Shown: positions 22,034-30,761 of the stretch, piece after piece
Position numbering within the stretch: position 1 is the stretch's first letter
How the letters are laid out: each line of letters starts with the position of its first letter
Made by a program: the position numbers and the translations under genes
Source: a virus
Virus record (IMG/VR): IMGVR_UViG_3300011116_000126
Location: 1 to 39,791 of that record
Length of the DNA: 39,791 nucleotides
Strand: one strand, 5' to 3'
Notes under the pieces: generated by a model
Databases searched by the model: none
What the model was told of the DNA's origin: nothing
Seen by the model: the letters and a program-made list of their open reading frames with translations, nothing else

Positions 22034-22516
22034 TTAACTCACTATTCCATATAGCGTTATATTTGTTCCTGCTGCTAATGTGCCAAGACAAAAAACTTGA
22101 ATACTGGTAATGACGGCGGTGTTATTCCAAGTTGAAACCATAAAACCTACTTCAGGATAAGTATCTCCATGATGCGAATAAAGACTCTTATTGAAACTAG
22201 TGCTTTGGTATCCATGTATTTCTGCAACTTGCATATTATTAGAACCATTAGTGTATCCGGTCATGCAGTAGGTAACTCCGTCAGCAGTATCACTAGTGGT
22301 AGATGTGTTGCTAGAACCAATTTGAAGGTAATGGTAATTACTACCGCTATCTCCATTAAAACGAACTGCTGTTCTTCCAGCAGTAGAAGAAACTGCAGGT
22401 GATACGCTGACTAATCTAAGATGAGTATAAGTAATTGGCAAAGTATTAAAAGTAAATGATGCCGCATTACTTGGCAAAGTATAACTTTGGATTACATCGT
22501 AAGTATTTGTTGGCAT
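22034..22516 (-). CDS. Fibre-cluster protein, paralogue 2
   Basis: This is a 160-residue protein from ATG 22516, sharing a base with the previous stop (TAATG). It has TYDVIQSYTLPSNAASFTF, a middle with YTHLRLVSVSP and VRFNGDSGSNY, and an end with AVITSIQVFCLG and LYGIVS. This is the same architecture as its neighbours. Sequence divergence is greater than for a recent copy. Confidence 0.7.
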   Translation of the reverse strand: MPTNTYDVIQSYTLPSNAASFTFNTLPITYTHLRLVSVSPAVSSTAGRTAVRFNGDSGSNYHYLQIGSSNTSTTSDTADGVTYCMTGYTNGSNNMQVAEIHGYQSTSFNKSLYSHHGDTYPEVGFMVSTWNNTAVITSIQVFCLGTLAAGTNITLYGIVS

Positions 22517-23064
22517 TATGCACCTATTCCATAAAGAGAAAATGTAGTTCCAGATGTCCAAGTTGGGTTACCTGAATTTAGCACTCTAATTGAAGTAATA
22601 GCAGAAGTGCTTGCCCATTGTCCGTTTCCGTAAGATACTTCACCTACTGAAGATGAAGGCTGTGAAGCACCGCCATAAGTCGTCATGCCTTTAAGTTTAG
22701 ATGTGGAAGTATAATCAAATATAGTTATGACTGCTATACCCATTTGAGTTCCTATTGGGAAAGATTGCATAGCACTCATTTCGGTCGCTTGATAAGCAGC
22801 ACTACTTAAATTATTAGCATTTGATACTGCAAACTTGTTCCAATAATTATTTCCTGAGTCGCTATTTACTCTTATGGCTACATTTGCGTATGACCCTGTG
22901 GTATTAGAACCAAATCCTCTAATTTCAAGATAGTTATATGTTTGAGGAATAGAAGTAAAGTCAAAGTAAGTAGCACTTCCGTTGGACACAACTGTTTGAA
23001 TTAAATCATAAGAACCCGCCACGGCAGTTAATTTAGAGGAAGCAATTACTCCAAGAATAGGCAT
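22516..23064 (-). CDS. Fibre-cluster protein, paralogue 1
   Basis: This is a 182-residue protein from ATG 23064, coupled by TAATG. It has the same pattern as the two downstream genes: YDLIQTVVSNGSATYFDFTSI, YLEIRGFGSN, VNSDSGNNY, then AITSIRVLNSG and FSLYGIGA. It also carries a 20-residue N-terminal extension. Likely a tail or fibre surface protein. Confidence 0.7.
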   Translation of the reverse strand: MPILGVIASSKLTAVAGSYDLIQTVVSNGSATYFDFTSIPQTYNYLEIRGFGSNTTGSYANVAIRVNSDSGNNYWNKFAVSNANNLSSAAYQATEMSAMQSFPIGTQMGIAVITIFDYTSTSKLKGMTTYGGASQPSSSVGEVSYGNGQWASTSAITSIRVLNSGNPTWTSGTTFSLYGIGA

Positions 23065-23708
23065 TATGAAATATCTCCTACTACATACCATTGGTCTGTA
23101 TTTGTCTTAATTAAAGTTGCAGATGAATTTTGAGCACGAAGTTTTGGTGCAGTTGCAGTAGCACCAGTTGAAGCAATAGTTGTAGTTCCACTACTTGTTG
23201 CTTGAATAGTTAATTGACCTGAGCCTGTTTGAATAATAGTTATTTGTGTGCCTATTGGAAATGCAACTGAAGCGTTGGTTGGAATATTTATTGTTCCAGC
23301 AGTTGCTCCATTACTTGCTAATAAAATATCGCCTTGGTCGCCTAAAACTAAAGTGTAAGCATTAGTTGTAAATGATGGTGTTAATAATGTTTGTGTATAA
23401 ATTAAACCTGTTGCAGTTTTATTAGTAAGTGTTTGAGTTCCAGTTAAAGTGGCAACCGTGCTATCAATAGCAATAGTTCCAGAAGAAGTAATTGTTCCGC
23501 CAGATAAACCAGTGCCAGCAGTAATACTTGTAACCGTTCCTGCGCCACCAAAGTAAGATAATGAACTCCACGCAGTTGAACCATTGCCAAGTTTTGCTTT
23601 ACCTGTATCACTTTCAAATCCCCATTCGCCAGAAGCAAGTGTTGGATTTGAAGATGTCCATTGTGCGGCTGTGCCTCTGCGTATTTGAATTGCGGTTACT
23701 ACTGGCAT
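23064..23708 (-). CDS. Tail fibre protein
   Basis: This 214-residue protein begins with IQIRRGTAAQW, ASGEWGFESDTGKAKLGNG, a widespread phage fibre N-terminal module. A linker GTVTSITAGTGLSGG follows, then QTLTNKT. The last 100 residues form a beta domain (NASVAFPIGTQITIIQTGSG ... TNTDQWYVVGDIS) shared with the C-terminus of the 322-residue gene at 23962-24930. Confidence 0.82.
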   Translation of the reverse strand: MPVVTAIQIRRGTAAQWTSSNPTLASGEWGFESDTGKAKLGNGSTAWSSLSYFGGAGTVTSITAGTGLSGGTITSSGTIAIDSTVATLTGTQTLTNKTATGLIYTQTLLTPSFTTNAYTLVLGDQGDILLASNGATAGTINIPTNASVAFPIGTQITIIQTGSGQLTIQATSSGTTTIASTGATATAPKLRAQNSSATLIKTNTDQWYVVGDIS

Positions 23709-23965
23709 TATGGGGTTCCTCCATTTACTGTTTGTGTAGCCGTAGTAGTTGGGTCGCCACCATTGTAAGGTGATGTGCCGTCAAATACGCCAGCATCTAA
23801 TTCTGTTAATGCGCTAGAAGTGCTAACTGCCGTCCAAGCAGAACCAGTATAAACCATTAAACCAGTTGAAGTGTTGTAATACAAATCCCCTGCTCTAAGT
23901 GTTGGCGTAGATATATCAGTTGCACTTGCAGGAACATTCGTTGGTGTTAATGCTAAACGGCTCAT
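23708..23965 (-). CDS. Short fibre-module protein
   Basis: This is an 85-residue protein with one copy of the module GDLYYNTSTGLMVYTGSAW and a Gly/Thr-rich tail. It overlaps the upstream fibre gene by four bases. Probably a small fibre or attachment protein. Confidence 0.68.
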   Translation of the reverse strand: MSRLALTPTNVPASATDISTPTLRAGDLYYNTSTGLMVYTGSAWTAVSTSSALTELDAGVFDGTSPYNGGDPTTTATQTVNGGTP

Positions 23966-24930
23966 GCAATATCACCAGCAACTAACCAGTTATCAGTTGA
24001 TGTTTGAATAGCAGTTAAAGTTGAATATTGTGCTCTAGTTTTAGGTGTTGCCGCAGTTGCACCAGTAGATACAACTGTTACACCACTTGCACCTGAAACT
24101 GTTATTTGACCTGCCCCTAATTGAGCAATATTTAATTGTGCGCCAATTGGATATGCAACGCTTGAATTTAATGGAATAGTGGTAGCAATAGCAGAAGCAT
24201 TTGATTGTGTAATTAATTTACCGTTATCAGCCAAAACCGTGGTATAAGTTGTTCCTGTTTGTGCATTAATTCCCAAATTTATTAATGGGCTTGTAAGTGT
24301 TTTATTAGTTAATGTTTGAGCAGTTGATAAATCAGCAGTAATAGCAGTATTAATAGTTAATGTAACTGCACCACTTGAACCGCCACCGCTTAAACCGTTT
24401 CCTGCGGTTACAGAACTTATATCTCCGCTTTCTGGAATATTAGTTGTAACTAAAACTCTTGTATCAGTAATATTTGCATTAGTTACAGAAGTTGCGCCAG
24501 CACCAACTGCTACTGTTGCTAAAGAAATAGAATTTGCTGGTAATGAAGGTGCTACTGGTGAACTAGCAGGAGTTCCAGCAACTACTTGTAAAATAACATC
24601 ATTATATGCGCCTGTATAATAAGCATCACGAACAGTTGCACAAACTAAATCAATTCTTGGATTAGTTGGGTTTGCAGTAGTAATAGATAAAGTTGTTGTT
24701 GCATCGTTATAAATTGTATAAGTTCCCATATTGGTTTGGGTTGTTCCAACAATAGCCGCCCAACCAGATGCAACAAGAACAGATAAACCAGCAGGAGCAT
24801 TTTGAGTAACCGCTAAAGAAGAAGAATTAATAATGCCAGTTGTAGCCCATAGTGCTTGTGTGCTTAAACGGTCATTTTCGGCTGGGTGAGAACCATTTTG
24901 TAACCATGACGGTGGTGTGCGTATTGCCAT
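23962..24930 (-). CDS. Tail fibre/tail appendage protein
   Basis: This is a 322-residue protein. The first half is a domain starting RTPPSWLQNGSHPAENDRLS, common in phages as a tail or baseplate protein. A linker SVTAGNGLSGGG and QTLTNKTL follow. The C-terminal beta domain (SSVAYPIGAQLNIAQLGAGQ ... STDNWLVAGDIA) is clearly homologous to the C-terminus of the adjacent 214-residue gene. Confidence 0.8.
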   Translation of the reverse strand: MAIRTPPSWLQNGSHPAENDRLSTQALWATTGIINSSSLAVTQNAPAGLSVLVASGWAAIVGTTQTNMGTYTIYNDATTTLSITTANPTNPRIDLVCATVRDAYYTGAYNDVILQVVAGTPASSPVAPSLPANSISLATVAVGAGATSVTNANITDTRVLVTTNIPESGDISSVTAGNGLSGGGSSGAVTLTINTAITADLSTAQTLTNKTLTSPLINLGINAQTGTTYTTVLADNGKLITQSNASAIATTIPLNSSVAYPIGAQLNIAQLGAGQITVSGASGVTVVSTGATAATPKTRAQYSTLTAIQTSTDNWLVAGDIA

Positions 24931-24938
24931 TTATTCTC

Positions 24939-25799
24939 CTAAATGTAAGCCGAGTTCCATACTACCGTAGCGGCAGTAGTTCCGATAAGTGTGCTACCAG
25001 CGTTGCCTGTTAAATAAAAACTATTATTTCCGGGCTGAGCAGAAAACCACTCTCCTGAAATAAGTAAATTTCTAGCAGGTTGTCCGTTCAAAGTAATAAG
25101 TTTATTATACAAATCAACTACCAATAAATCGCTAGATGAGTATGTGCCAACAAAATATAAAGCGGCATTTTGCGTATCATTACCAAGAATGGGGTTTGTG
25201 ATTGGTCCATTAAGCGTAATTGTTGGATAAGTGTCTGTCCAACCGTTATTTGTAATGGTTGTGGTAATAAGTGTTGAGCCACCGCCATATACCAAATTAT
25301 AAATACGGTCATATGTGCGACCAGTAGGCGGTGTATATGCCATTGTGGCGGTTTGTTGATTACTACTGTAATACCGTGGGTCTGGACAAAATAACTCTAA
25401 TTGTGAAGTAATTTTTCCATAGGTGTAATCTGGCGTAATAGCGGTTCTTAAACCACGAACACGGCAATTTATAAATTGGTCGCCAGTAGTTGCTGGCATT
25501 TTGAAATATAACGGTGTAGTGCCTGATGTTTGTGGTAATAACACAGATTGAAGCGTGTTGAAATTGACTTGTGCTGAATTTCCGCTAGAACCAAAAGTTT
25601 CAATAATCATTGTAATGGTTCTACCTGCTAAAAAATCCCGACCTGAAAACATACCGTCAGCAAATCCTCGGTTATCATCTTGATTACGGATTTCTGGCAA
25701 ACTTTCTAAACCATCAATACTTGTAATTTGATAAGGTGAATTTGCTCCACCAAATACTTGTGTGCCAAATTGAAATGAATATAACTCGGTAAGTGCCAT
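24939..25799 (-). CDS. Distal tail protein (Dit-like)
   Basis: This 286-residue protein starts MALTELYSFQFGTQVFGG, followed by the pattern YQITSIDGLESLPEIR and GMFSGRDFLAGRTI, as in siphovirus distal tail proteins. The gene lies immediately after the tape measure, the normal place for Dit. The second half is beta-rich and may be a carbohydrate-binding or galectin-like insertion. It joins the tail tube to the tip. Confidence 0.8.
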   Translation of the reverse strand: MALTELYSFQFGTQVFGGANSPYQITSIDGLESLPEIRNQDDNRGFADGMFSGRDFLAGRTITMIIETFGSSGNSAQVNFNTLQSVLLPQTSGTTPLYFKMPATTGDQFINCRVRGLRTAITPDYTYGKITSQLELFCPDPRYYSSNQQTATMAYTPPTGRTYDRIYNLVYGGGSTLITTTITNNGWTDTYPTITLNGPITNPILGNDTQNAALYFVGTYSSSDLLVVDLYNKLITLNGQPARNLLISGEWFSAQPGNNSFYLTGNAGSTLIGTTAATVVWNSAYI

Positions 25800-28507
25800 T
25801 ATTTAGCCCGCATTCCGTATTGAGGGTTACCTGAGCCATAACTAAAATTAGATGTAGTTTTACTTGCGGCTGCAATTCCAGCCAAAGTTGTTGTATTAAC
25901 TGTTGATGGTCGTGCGTTCATAGCAGGAGAACCATAAAGATTTAATGATTGAGATTGACTAAATTTGATGGCATTTACTACCGCAGTAGCAGTTGATTGT
26001 GGTGAAGCATTAGTTGTTTGATTAACTGTTACATTGGTATTTGATACCGCAGAACTGCCACCGCTACCAGCACCTCCACCGCTATAAACTGGTGTTGAAT
26101 ATGTAGGTGTTGGCATAGGTTGAGCCGCCAATGCTCTAGCCGCATTTAAAGCCTCTATCATAGCCAAAATAGCATTTTTGGTGCTATTTGTAGCATTATT
26201 AATTGAACCTAATTTTTCTTGGAAATCTTTTTCAATAGCACTTAAACTTTCATTTAAATCTTTTCTGGCTTGTGCTTGTGCTTCTGCCATTTGTTTTTGT
26301 GCTTGTGCTAAAGCATTAGCCATTTCTTTTTGTGCATCAGCAATAGCAGTATCTCTAGTTTTTTCTGCTTCTGCCATTTGTTCGTTAAATTTTTTGCTAA
26401 TTTCAGCCTGAGCGAGCGCATAATCGGTTTTTTGTTGTGTTAAGAAATTAGCCATATCAATTTTGGCTTGTGCGTATGCCTCGTTAAGTTCTGATGTTGC
26501 TAATTTGCCACCAGCGTTCATAGTTTGCGCTAATGCATCTAAACCTGTATTTGTGGTGTTTTCCATATCACCATAAATAGTTTGCAGTTCCTTAATCGCA
26601 TCGGGTCCAGCCTTTAAAATGCTATCGGCTAGTTGTCCGCCTATTTCGGGACCTTGTGAAACTACTTGTTCAATAAATGTTTGGCTAAATCCAGCACCAG
26701 CCAACGCAGAAGCCTTTTGCGCTAGAGATTTCATACCAGCCAAACGAGCCTTCATAGTGGCTAATAGTTCTTCGGCAGTTGCTTTACCAGCATCAATTAA
26801 ACCTTTAAATATATCGCCAACGCTAAATGAAGTGCCTTGTGAGAAAGCATTACGCAAACGGTCAATAGATGATTTAACTATTGATAAAAGTTTTTCGTTG
26901 CCTTGTTTGGTTATTTCAGCAATTTTGGCAAGATTATCAGCATCTACTTTGGCTAAATCTTCTGCTTTTTGCTTATTAAGTTTGCCCATTGTGTCGTTAA
27001 ATGTGGTTTGGGCTTTTGTAATCTTTTCTTGACCTTCTGTATTAATTTTGAGGACTTCTTCTTGATAATTTTTATCAATATCAGCCATTTTTTCTGCAAA
27101 CTTGGCTCTAGCGGTAGCAATTTTGTCTTGAAAATCTTTAACAATCTTCATATAACCTTCGTTAGCCTTTTTGGTTTCAGGACTAATTCCGCCACCCTTC
27201 GTAGTTTTACCACCAGCCGCATTAGGCATATCTGGTATAGAAGGTGCTTTAAAATTCAAACCTATTGAAACTTTTTTATCTGCTAATTTATCTAAACCAT
27301 CACCAAATTTACGAATATCATTTGCAGTTTTATTAACGGCTTCTGCAGGTCCTTTAAACTTATCTCCAATGCCCGGAATTTTAGATGCCGCACCAAGTAA
27401 TGAACCGATAGCGCCTACCAAATAACCAACACCATTTACCACAACTTGTAACATTTTAACTATTGCTTTACGGAAAGTTTCACTAGAGTTCCAAGCAATT
27501 ACAAATGCACCAACTAATAACATTACGCCAGCAACTACCAAACCAATAGGGTTAGCATTTAAAGCGGCATTTAAATTCCATTGTCCAGTTGTAAGCCCTA
27601 CTTGAACGGCAGTAGCAACGGCTGAAATAGTGCTCCATGCTTTTGTTACCGCAGTTACCACTTTTACCGTTGCGTTATATGAAGCAAGTGCAACAGTTAG
27701 AGTAACAATAACCCCACCTAAAATTGCAAATGCTTTAGCGTTGCGTGAAATAAAATCTATGGCTTTGGAAAAAAATTCAACCACATTTTTCATTACTGGT
27801 AATAATGCTCCGCCTACTTTTTCAGCAATACTGCCAACTTCTTCTTTTAATATTGCTAATTGAACTTTAAAAGTTTTTGTAGCATTTACGGCTTGACCGC
27901 CAATTTTGCCTTGTAATTCGTCCATTGCTTTAGCAACGGCTTCTGATTTAGGTAAAGTTGTATCTAATGTAATACCCATTTCTTTGAAGGCTTTAGCGTT
28001 TCCTGCGCTCGCTCTTGCAAGAGTTGCTGATGCTTCTTCAAGGCTCATATTCTTTACACGAGCAAAATCAGCTGAAAGTGCTAACAAATTAGTTGCATCT
28101 GTTACGCTTCCAGTTGCTACAAGTAGTTTGTTAAAACCATTAGCCGCTTCTTCATTACCAAACCCTAATTTTTCATAACTGTCCGTAAGTTGTTCAATTT
28201 GTTTGCGATTAGTTTCTGTATTTATGCCTAAATTAGACATAGTTTGACCAAGTTTATTAAGTGCTTGTTCGCTATCGTTGGCTTCTTTTATACCTAATGC
28301 CGCAAAACCAGCAAATGCCGCACCCATAGCCAATAAACCAGCAGTAGCAATACGACTTGACTTATCTAATGCAGAAACGCCACCGCCAGCCTTAGCGGCT
28401 TTACCTTCCATTTTTTCAAGTTCACCATTTACATCTTTAAATTTAGCAATTGCTTGGTCGGCAATAGCCTTAATTTCAAATACTGCTGGTGGAAGAAAGC
28501 CTGCCAT
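25799..28507 (-). CDS. Tail tape measure protein
   Basis: This is a 902-residue protein, the longest in the genome. It has long helical and coiled-coil regions, a tape-measure-like N-terminal helical domain, hydrophobic segments at about residues 265-295, 320-345 and 355-375, and a glutamine/alanine-rich C-terminal coiled coil. By the usual rule of about 1.5 angstrom per residue, the tail would be near 135 nm. Confidence 0.93.
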   Translation of the reverse strand: MAGFLPPAVFEIKAIADQAIAKFKDVNGELEKMEGKAAKAGGGVSALDKSSRIATAGLLAMGAAFAGFAALGIKEANDSEQALNKLGQTMSNLGINTETNRKQIEQLTDSYEKLGFGNEEAANGFNKLLVATGSVTDATNLLALSADFARVKNMSLEEASATLARASAGNAKAFKEMGITLDTTLPKSEAVAKAMDELQGKIGGQAVNATKTFKVQLAILKEEVGSIAEKVGGALLPVMKNVVEFFSKAIDFISRNAKAFAILGGVIVTLTVALASYNATVKVVTAVTKAWSTISAVATAVQVGLTTGQWNLNAALNANPIGLVVAGVMLLVGAFVIAWNSSETFRKAIVKMLQVVVNGVGYLVGAIGSLLGAASKIPGIGDKFKGPAEAVNKTANDIRKFGDGLDKLADKKVSIGLNFKAPSIPDMPNAAGGKTTKGGGISPETKKANEGYMKIVKDFQDKIATARAKFAEKMADIDKNYQEEVLKINTEGQEKITKAQTTFNDTMGKLNKQKAEDLAKVDADNLAKIAEITKQGNEKLLSIVKSSIDRLRNAFSQGTSFSVGDIFKGLIDAGKATAEELLATMKARLAGMKSLAQKASALAGAGFSQTFIEQVVSQGPEIGGQLADSILKAGPDAIKELQTIYGDMENTTNTGLDALAQTMNAGGKLATSELNEAYAQAKIDMANFLTQQKTDYALAQAEISKKFNEQMAEAEKTRDTAIADAQKEMANALAQAQKQMAEAQAQARKDLNESLSAIEKDFQEKLGSINNATNSTKNAILAMIEALNAARALAAQPMPTPTYSTPVYSGGGAGSGGSSAVSNTNVTVNQTTNASPQSTATAVVNAIKFSQSQSLNLYGSPAMNARPSTVNTTTLAGIAAASKTTSNFSYGSGNPQYGMRAK

Positions 28508-28938
28508 TATCTACCACCCACAGAAAGATGCTTTGCAACAATGCGTGGCGCAATAACCATAAACTTTTTAAATGCAGGTGCCATATATGGAAATCCTTTC
28601 GTTGCGCTTGTGCCACGCCAAGATGGTGGTGACCAATTACCGCCTAATTCTACCGCTCTGCCGTAAATTATAGTTGGTCCGACAATCGCTTCATATTTGC
28701 CAAAACCTGTCCTAAATTTTTCTCCACGAATAGAACGCCTTAAATTGCCAGTTCTGTTCATTGGTGGTTGACCTGATTGTGCTTTTTGTCCATCAGGTCG
28801 TCTGCCTTGTATTTCTTCTTTTGATAGTTGAATTAATGTAACCATCATTTCATCTCTGGCATTGCGTGCGCCATCATCTAGGCTTTTACCAGCCTTTTCA
28901 AGTGCGTTTCTAACTAGACGCAGATTTGATGTTATCAC
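28507..28938 (-). CDS. HK97 gp10-like neck/tail protein
   Basis: This is a 143-residue protein of the HK97-gp10 type, with RTGNLRRSIRGEKF, a phrase GPTIIYGRAVELGG and a C-terminal FPYMAPAFKK. I prefer GTG 28938, which has AAAAAGG six bases upstream, over TTG 28944. It overlaps the second tail-chaperone frame. In most phages this gene precedes the tail terminator and tube genes, but here it lies just before the tape measure. Confidence 0.8.
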   Translation of the reverse strand: MITSNLRLVRNALEKAGKSLDDGARNARDEMMVTLIQLSKEEIQGRRPDGQKAQSGQPPMNRTGNLRRSIRGEKFRTGFGKYEAIVGPTIIYGRAVELGGNWSPPSWRGTSATKGFPYMAPAFKKFMVIAPRIVAKHLSVGGR

Positions 28939-29469
28939 TTTCAACCTTTTTCATTAATGACGATATGGCTATTATCCAATCAACAAGTCCTGCTGGTTGT
29001 TCATCTACTTCCGCAGGTGTCCAACCAAACTCACTTGCACATACATAATAAAACCATTCTTCATCTGGATATGTGAACGCTTCGTGCCGTTCTCCACCTT
29101 CAAGTAGCCATCTTAATCGTTGGAGTCTGCGAAAGGGCTTTCGGCATCTTTCTCCGTTTCATCTGTTTGTGCAGTTTGCGGAAATAGAATTTTTTGTGCA
29201 TCTTTAGTTGCTTCTGTTAAAGCATCATAATCAGCCATTTCTAATTCATCAAGAGAACTAATACGCACAGATGGAATTATTAAATCTAATGACCAACTCT
29301 CAATGAGAACGGCAATTAATCCATCTGTAAGTGATAGTGCTTGCATGATGCCTTCCTCAGCCTTAGAGGCATTTTGGAATATCTTTTTGCGGTCTTTAAC
29401 ACGCAACTCTTTTGGGTCCCGTAATACAACTTCGGCACCACTAGGTAATTTAATTGTTTGTTTTGCCAT
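28910..29469 (-). CDS. Tail assembly chaperone, frameshifted G-T product
   Basis: A -1 slip at CCCTTTC (29137-29131) joins the first 113 residues of the upstream frame to a second frame that ends at TAG 28910, giving about 186 residues. The second frame, which I read by hand, begins RRLQRLRWLLEGG and continues EEWFYYVCASEFGWTPAEVD. This matches the T-domain of tail assembly chaperones (CA-x-EFGW-x-P). It would bind the tape measure during tail assembly, as lambda gpGT does. Confidence 0.88.
29113..29469 (-). CDS. Tail assembly chaperone, unshifted G product
   Basis: This 118-residue protein begins MAKQTIKLPSGAEVVLRDPK and continues with helical regions and an acidic end. It ends nine codons after the slippery site. 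Its position between the tail tube and tape measure genes, and the second frame that follows, identify it as a gpG-like chaperone. Confidence 0.85.
   Translation of the reverse strand: MAKQTIKLPSGAEVVLRDPKELRVKDRKKIFQNASKAEEGIMQALSLTDGLIAVLIESWSLDLIIPSVRISSLDELEMADYDALTEATKDAQKILFPQTAQTDETEKDAESPFADSND
29131..29137 (-). other. Programmed -1 frameshift site CCCTTTC
   Basis: In the zero frame the heptamer reads C CCT TTC, an X-XXY-YYZ slippery sequence. A -1 slip moves both tRNAs (CCT to CCC, TTC to TTT) and enters the frame that encodes the T-domain, which is open for 73 further codons. The +1 frame closes quickly. Confidence 0.88.
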
Positions 29470-29512
29470 CTTTATTTCCTTCCAATCGGTTGTTGTTGCC
29501 TTCCATTATAAG

Positions 29513-29569
29513 GTGCTAGGGGGCTGGGAGCAGAGGAAGGCGACTGCTACGACCTGCGCCCCCTAGCAC
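29513..29569. terminator. 12-bp hairpin after the major tail protein gene
   Basis: GTGCTAGGGGGC (29513-29524) pairs perfectly with 29558-29569, with a 33-base loop. It lies 15 bases after the tail tube gene stop and before the chaperone gene. No T-run follows on the minus strand. It is likely to attenuate or stabilise the abundant tube-protein mRNA. Confidence 0.7.
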
Positions 29570-29584
29570 TTCTGTTTCTGAAAC

Positions 29585-30571
29585 TTATGCGTAAGTTCCA
29601 GAAGCCTTTGCGTTCTTTAGAACCCACTTAATAGGTGCAAAACCGCCAGTTGAACCAGCATCGGTAGTGTTACCTTGTCCGTTAAGTTCTATTGTTACAG
29701 AAACAAAATCATCACCACGGTCAATAACGGCTGCGGTATAAGCACCTTTAGTAATTGTGGCTTGAATTTGAACTTCTGATGCACCAGTTCCATAGTTCCA
29801 GTTAAGAACAATGGCTGGTTGTGAGTTGCTTAGGAAGTTTGTAAGTTGTGTATCGGCATCCATAACAAACTTAATTGTGCCTGTTACTTCAAGTGCGCCA
29901 AGAAATACTTGATATGGGTTTTGTGTGTTGCTAACTCCGTAAATAGGCGTTACCGCACGCTTCATATCAATATTGCCTTCCATAGCAGTTGTTACGGAAG
30001 AACCACCGATAGTTACAGTTCCACGCCATACTGGTGTAGGCAAAACTGTGCTAAATGATGGTGTTGGGTCAGATACGGTTGAACTTGTCCAACCTGTTGA
30101 TTTGGCATCAAACTCTAACATTCCATCAGCATTAAACTTCAATGAGAAATCAGAGAATTGGCAACCTGGGTATGAACGAACTCCTACTGCATAAAAATCG
30201 GTAAGAGTATATGAAATAGGTTGTGTATCTGTGCTAGATGTTAATGAGTTTTTTAATGAAATTGTGTGTGTATATGGTGCAGATGCGCCAGTAGTTGCTA
30301 CTGAACCCATTACGCCAGCAATTGCATATCCAATGGTGTCCGCAAATACTGCGCCACCAAAATCAAATGTTGAACGGCTACGACCTTGAATATAGTTGTA
30401 GTTCATTACATTTGAACCACGCAACCCTGTATCGTAAAGTGGGTCATAAATATCCGCAGGTTTCAAACTATCTTTTGCAACTGGGATAAAATCTGTTGGT
30501 GCTACTGCTGTTCCTTTTGTGGCTTCTTTAGCGATACCCACATAGGAACGACTAGATGCTTGTATTGGCAT
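29585..30571 (-). CDS. Major tail (tube) protein
   Basis: This is a 328-residue protein with a classic siphovirus tube start (SRSYVGIAKEATKGTAVAPT). It has a central stretch with FSLKFNADGMLEF and a C-terminal part (GDDFVSVTIELNGQGN). It lies directly before the chaperone genes and is followed by a strong hairpin, as expected for the most abundant tail protein. Confidence 0.88.
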   Translation of the reverse strand: MPIQASSRSYVGIAKEATKGTAVAPTDFIPVAKDSLKPADIYDPLYDTGLRGSNVMNYNYIQGRSRSTFDFGGAVFADTIGYAIAGVMGSVATTGASAPYTHTISLKNSLTSSTDTQPISYTLTDFYAVGVRSYPGCQFSDFSLKFNADGMLEFDAKSTGWTSSTVSDPTPSFSTVLPTPVWRGTVTIGGSSVTTAMEGNIDMKRAVTPIYGVSNTQNPYQVFLGALEVTGTIKFVMDADTQLTNFLSNSQPAIVLNWNYGTGASEVQIQATITKGAYTAAVIDRGDDFVSVTIELNGQGNTTDAGSTGGFAPIKWVLKNAKASGTYA

Positions 30572-30753
30572 TATTCACTCTCCTGCTTTGTGTCTGTTGA
30601 TGGTGTTGGTTTGGTAAATGTTTTAGCACTATTAGATGCAACTACATCAACGGCACTAAAGTTTTCTGGGGCGTCAAATTCATCGCCAGAATTGACTACA
30701 ACTCCAAGCGAAGGGAACACACGCTCATCTGTTCCTATGTATTTGTATTTCAT
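30571..30753 (-). CDS. Small protein upstream of the tail tube gene
   Basis: This 60-residue protein has KYKYIGTDERVFPSLG, then GDEFDAP: a small SH3-like beta pattern frequent in phages next to tube proteins. The C-terminal 20 residues are Ser/Thr/Lys-rich. It is coupled by TAATG to the tube gene. Function uncertain; perhaps head-tail joining. Confidence 0.68.
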   Translation of the reverse strand: MKYKYIGTDERVFPSLGVVVNSGDEFDAPENFSAVDVVASNSAKTFTKPTPSTDTKQESE

Positions 30754-30761
30754 TTGTTCTC

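Noticed and set aside
29498-29512. TATAAT-like box after the tube gene hairpin (minus strand)
   Set aside because: No -35 at the right distance; the upstream bases form the hairpin arm.
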